Source: JBNKDD01 sp050288085
Lineage (GTDB): Bacteria; Chloroflexota; Anaerolineae; Aggregatilineales; UBA3940
Direction: 5' to 3'
Length of the DNA: 7,572 nucleotides
Assembly: GCA_050288085.1 (NCBI GenBank)
Contig: JBNKDD010000283.1
Span: 1-7,572 of the forward strand
Each line of letters starts with the position of its first letter. Position 1 is the first letter of the stretch. The notes under the pieces are model-generated. The model saw only the letters and a list, made by a program, of their open reading frames with translations, was not told where the DNA came from and ran no database searches. The position numbers and the translations under genes are program-made. Below are positions 5,684 to 7,572 of this stretch, piece by piece.

Positions 5684-7054
5684 TTGAAAAAATTCCGCAT
5701 CCATAACTCCATTCTTGTCAAACAATCCCTGGGCTTTCTGATTGTCGGCATACTGGGTATTATCGTCGCCTCCCTCTTTTTTCTGTTCAGCACCCAACGG
5801 CAATTTAAACGCTTTTTACGGGAAAGCAGCCAACCCCAACTGTCAAATGTATTGGCCGATTATTATGCTGAACAGGGTAACTGGGATTACTTACCCGAAT
5901 TCTTTGAAACAGGGCTGGATGCCTCGTCAGATCAGCCCCGCCCGCCAGTGGTCATTAAAAGCACCGATGGGCAGGTAGTCTATAGTGACAGGCCGACTGA
6001 GCCGGAAGAGCCAGCACCGCCCGACACAAGCGAACATGAAATTCCCATCCGGGTTGACGGTGAAGTGGTGGGTTGGATGACCTATCCCAGTCGAAATGGC
6101 CGCCCGCCACCGGGGACACCCGAAGCCATTTTTCTGTCCAATATTACCGGTGCGCTTTTGTATTCGATCCCGATGGCGACGGCTGTTGCTGTGGCTGCCG
6201 GTTTCCTTTTGGCTCGCACCCTCACCCGCCCTATCCGCGAATTGACCGAGGCGACCCAGGCTATAGCGAATGGCAACCTCAATCAACAAGTGGCTGTGCA
6301 TACACAGGATGAGTTAGGTGAACTGGCCGCCTCGTTCAATCAGATGAGTGCTGACTTGGTTAACGCCATTGAACTCCGCCAGCAGATGACCGCTGATCTG
6401 GCACACGAACTACGCTCGCCCTTAAGCGTCATTTTGGGCTATGCCGAGGCATTATCCGATGGCAAACTGCCGGGTTCAGCTGATACATTTGAATCCATGT
6501 ACACTGAGGCACTACATCTTCAACGATTAATTGAAGACCTGCGCACCCTATCACTGGCCGATGCCGGTGAGTTGCCATTGACGCGGCTTTCAGTAACAAT
6601 CCAATCACTGCTGAAACGAGTGGCTTCGGCATATACGGCACAGGCGCAGATGCGCGGTATCGGTTTGGAAGTGCAAGTGCCTGCCGATGAAACACGAAAG
6701 TTATTTGTTGACCCAGACCGAATATCACAGGTCTTAGGAAACTTGATTAGCAATGCTTTACGCTACACACCTGAAGGCGGAAAGATTGTATTGGCTGCGA
6801 AACCAGTTGACGACCGCATTCAGCTAACTGTACAGGATAATGGAGCCGGGATCGCTTCGGAAGATTTACCCTTTGTTTTTGAACGCTTCTATCGGGGGGA
6901 TAAATCTCGACAATTGTCAAATAACAACGAGTCGGGGTTAGGCTTAGCAATCGCCCGTTCTATTGTGGAAACACACGGCGGCAAAATCACCGTTGATAGT
7001 ATTCCTGGAAAAGGGACTTCCTTCACAATAGAAATGCCAATGCTGGAGTCTTAA
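5684..7054 (+). CDS. Membrane sensor histidine kinase (BaeS-like: two TM, HAMP, HisKA, HATPase)
   Basis: This is the sensor kinase partner of the preceding response regulator. I place the start at TTG 5684 (456 residues, LKKFRIHNS). It lies 25 bp after the regulator stop with AGGA at 5677-5680, and it gives a short basic N terminus before TM1. The upstream ATG at 5477 would put about 69 non-homologous residues inside the regulator gene. TM1 is at about 15-35, an extracytoplasmic sensor of about 117 residues at 36-152, and TM2 at about 155-176. A HAMP linker (177-229, TRPI to DELGELAASFN) comes next. Dimerisation and phosphoacceptor His241 lies in LAHELRSPL. Catalytic N-box Asn353/Asn357, G1 DNGAGI 385-390, F-box FERF 399-402 and G2 GLGLAIA 418-424 are all present, so it should be active. 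The sensor has a Pro/Glu-rich loop (EPEEPAPP) and the VDGEVVGWM motif common near TM2 in BaeS-like kinases. The stimulus is not evident. Confidence 0.94.
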   Translation: MKKFRIHNSILVKQSLGFLIVGILGIIVASLFFLFSTQRQFKRFLRESSQPQLSNVLADYYAEQGNWDYLPEFFETGLDASSDQPRPPVVIKSTDGQVVYSDRPTEPEEPAPPDTSEHEIPIRVDGEVVGWMTYPSRNGRPPPGTPEAIFLSNITGALLYSIPMATAVAVAAGFLLARTLTRPIRELTEATQAIANGNLNQQVAVHTQDELGELAASFNQMSADLVNAIELRQQMTADLAHELRSPLSVILGYAEALSDGKLPGSADTFESMYTEALHLQRLIEDLRTLSLADAGELPLTRLSVTIQSLLKRVASAYTAQAQMRGIGLEVQVPADETRKLFVDPDRISQVLGNLISNALRYTPEGGKIVLAAKPVDDRIQLTVQDNGAGIASEDLPFVFERFYRGDKSRQLSNNNESGLGLAIARSIVETHGGKITVDSIPGKGTSFTIEMPMLES

Positions 7055-7102
7055 TGGGTATAAACGTAGAGAAGCGGCTGCCAGTCGCCTGTAGGGGCTA
7101 AA

Positions 7103-7123
7103 AAATCAATCAATCACTGATTT
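7103..7123 (-). terminator. Weak candidate terminator after the RHH gene
   Basis: On the minus strand AAATCA (7118-7123) can pair with TGATTT (7103-7108) across a 9-base loop, running into six T overall (7101-7106 region). The stem is entirely weak base pairs except one and overlaps the RHH stop codon, so its strength is doubtful. It lies in the 67-bp gap between two convergent genes, where a terminator is expected. Confidence 0.25.
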
Positions 7124-7445
7124 AGCGCTTGCCCAGACTATCTAGCAGCCTATCCAGTTTGTCACCGTACTTTGCTTCGGCATCGTCATTTGAATGGGTC
7201 GTATTGACCGGAGCTAATGACTGCAAACGCAGGCTACTCAAAGCCTTTTCCAGTTCGTCAGCAATCACATATCGAAAATCCTCTGGATCGATAACAGACA
7301 CGTCCGGTTGCATAGCCTTCCGCAAAGCTGCCCGGATGATCTCACTACGCTGTCCTCTGGGCTGGGTTTCAAGCCAGTCAATGATATCTGCATCGCGTCC
7401 GACATCAAGCTTTACCGAGAGATGATACCTTTCCTGGTTGCTCAT
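7122..7445 (-). CDS. Ribbon-helix-helix DNA-binding protein (CopG/ParR-like), probable autoregulator
   Basis: This 107-residue protein has the outline of a ribbon-helix-helix DNA binder. A short N-terminal strand YHLSVKLD (7-14) would pair in a dimer and enter the major groove, helix A follows at about 17-28, then a turn PRGQRS (29-34) and helix B EIIRAALRKAM (35-45). The pattern P-x-G-x-R-S followed by an R-A-A-L helix is also seen in ParR-type partition adaptors, so plasmid or chromosome partition is an alternative to simple repression. The remaining 60 residues are acidic and helical (SVIDPEDFRYVIADELEKAL) with a C-terminal amphipathic end (DKLDRLLDSL), perhaps for oligomerisation or a partner. 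The start is firm: AGGAGG four bases upstream at 7450-7455. Three palindromes directly upstream are its likely binding sites. No partner gene lies downstream; the kinase converges 67 bp away. Confidence 0.8.
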   Translation of the reverse strand: MSNQERYHLSVKLDVGRDADIIDWLETQPRGQRSEIIRAALRKAMQPDVSVIDPEDFRYVIADELEKALSSLRLQSLAPVNTTHSNDDAEAKYGDKLDRLLDSLGKR

Positions 7446-7461
7446 GTTTCCTCCTGGTTGT

Positions 7462-7480
7462 GGTAGTAATCGTTACTACC
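7462..7480. promoter_or_regulatory. Palindromic operator 1 (closest to the RHH start)
   Basis: GGTAGTAATCGTTACTACC is a perfect 8-bp inverted repeat (GGTAGTAA / TTACTACC) around a 3-bp TCG spacer, centred at 7471. It begins six bases from the AGGAGG ribosome site of the RHH gene, so a bound protein could block transcription. The same palindrome in RNA would form a hairpin beside the ribosome site. Half-site centres are 11 bp apart. Confidence 0.75.
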
Positions 7481-7492
7481 TAATTTGAACTG

Positions 7493-7511
7493 GGTAGTAA
7501 CGGTTACTACC
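7493..7511. promoter_or_regulatory. Palindromic operator 2
   Basis: GGTAGTAACGGTTACTACC has the same perfect 8-bp arms as operator 1 with a CGG spacer, centred at 7502. That is 31 bp from the first centre, close to three turns of B-DNA, so both sites face the same side of the helix. Confidence 0.75.
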
Positions 7512-7524
7512 GTTTTTCGTGCCT

Positions 7525-7543
7525 GGTGGGAACCGTTACTACC
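7525..7543. promoter_or_regulatory. Palindromic operator 3 (one degenerate arm)
   Basis: GGTGGGAACCGTTACTACC keeps a perfect right arm, a CCG spacer and a left arm matching 6 of 8 positions, centred at 7534. The 32-bp step from operator 2 continues the three-turn phasing. The weaker arm suggests a lower-affinity site filled cooperatively (inference). More copies could lie past the right edge. Confidence 0.65.
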
Positions 7544-7572
7544 ATTTTGGTGATGTTTTATCCACTGCCCCA

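Noticed and set aside
7074..7088. Hairpin GCGGCT / AGTCGC after the kinase as a plus-strand terminator
   Set aside because: The stem is six pairs with one G-U and no T run follows on the plus strand (an A run does), so it does not fit an intrinsic terminator for the kinase.
7462..7543. CRISPR-like array
   Set aside because: The repeats are short 19-bp palindromes with 12-13 bp between them, not 24-37 bp repeats with unique spacers of similar length.
7553..7572. Possible rightward gene beginning at ATG 7553 beyond the operator array
   Set aside because: Only six codons are visible and the ribosome site is poor; a divergent gene is plausible but not supported.

Overview
The window reads as a chromosomal segment from a free-living bacterium with moderate GC content. 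The protein style (MacB-type exporter with a long acidic adaptor, Gly/Met/Pro-rich lipoprotein, BaeS-like kinase) would fit Chloroflexota, perhaps Anaerolineae. That placement is an impression from sequence style and is not proven by any marker in the window.

Layout: positions 79-4780 hold a five-gene, tightly packed leftward operon. In transcription order it encodes a secreted six-cysteine protein of unknown family (4034-4780), a HlyD/MacA-type membrane fusion protein (2654-4015), a MacB/LolD-type ABC ATPase (1942-2649), a MacB-type FtsX permease (725-1945) and a Gly/Pro/Met-rich lipoprotein (79-684). Positions 4969-7054 hold a rightward two-gene operon: an OmpR/PhoB-type response regulator and a membrane histidine kinase that most likely starts at a TTG codon at 5684. 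The kinase converges on a leftward gene for a ribbon-helix-helix DNA-binding protein (7122-7445), which has three regularly spaced palindromes directly upstream (7462-7543).

The most informative non-coding stretch is the 188-bp divergent intergenic region 4781-4968. It holds two tandem pairs of 11-bp repeats arranged as mirror images about position 4872.5. Each pair lies exactly 23 bp from an outward-facing -10 element (TATAAT at 4925-4930 on the plus strand, TACACT at 4815-4820 on the minus strand), and neither promoter has a good -35. This is the architecture expected if the phosphorylated response regulator binds both sites and switches on its own operon and the exporter operon together. 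The working model is an envelope-sensing two-component system controlling a MacAB-like exporter with a secreted protein and a lipoprotein as accessory parts.

The right end is separate. A small RHH protein with some ParR/CopG character sits behind three 19-bp palindromes centred 31 and 32 bp apart (about three helical turns). This looks like an autoregulated operator array or a centromere-like site. Its functional partner, if any, lies beyond the right edge.
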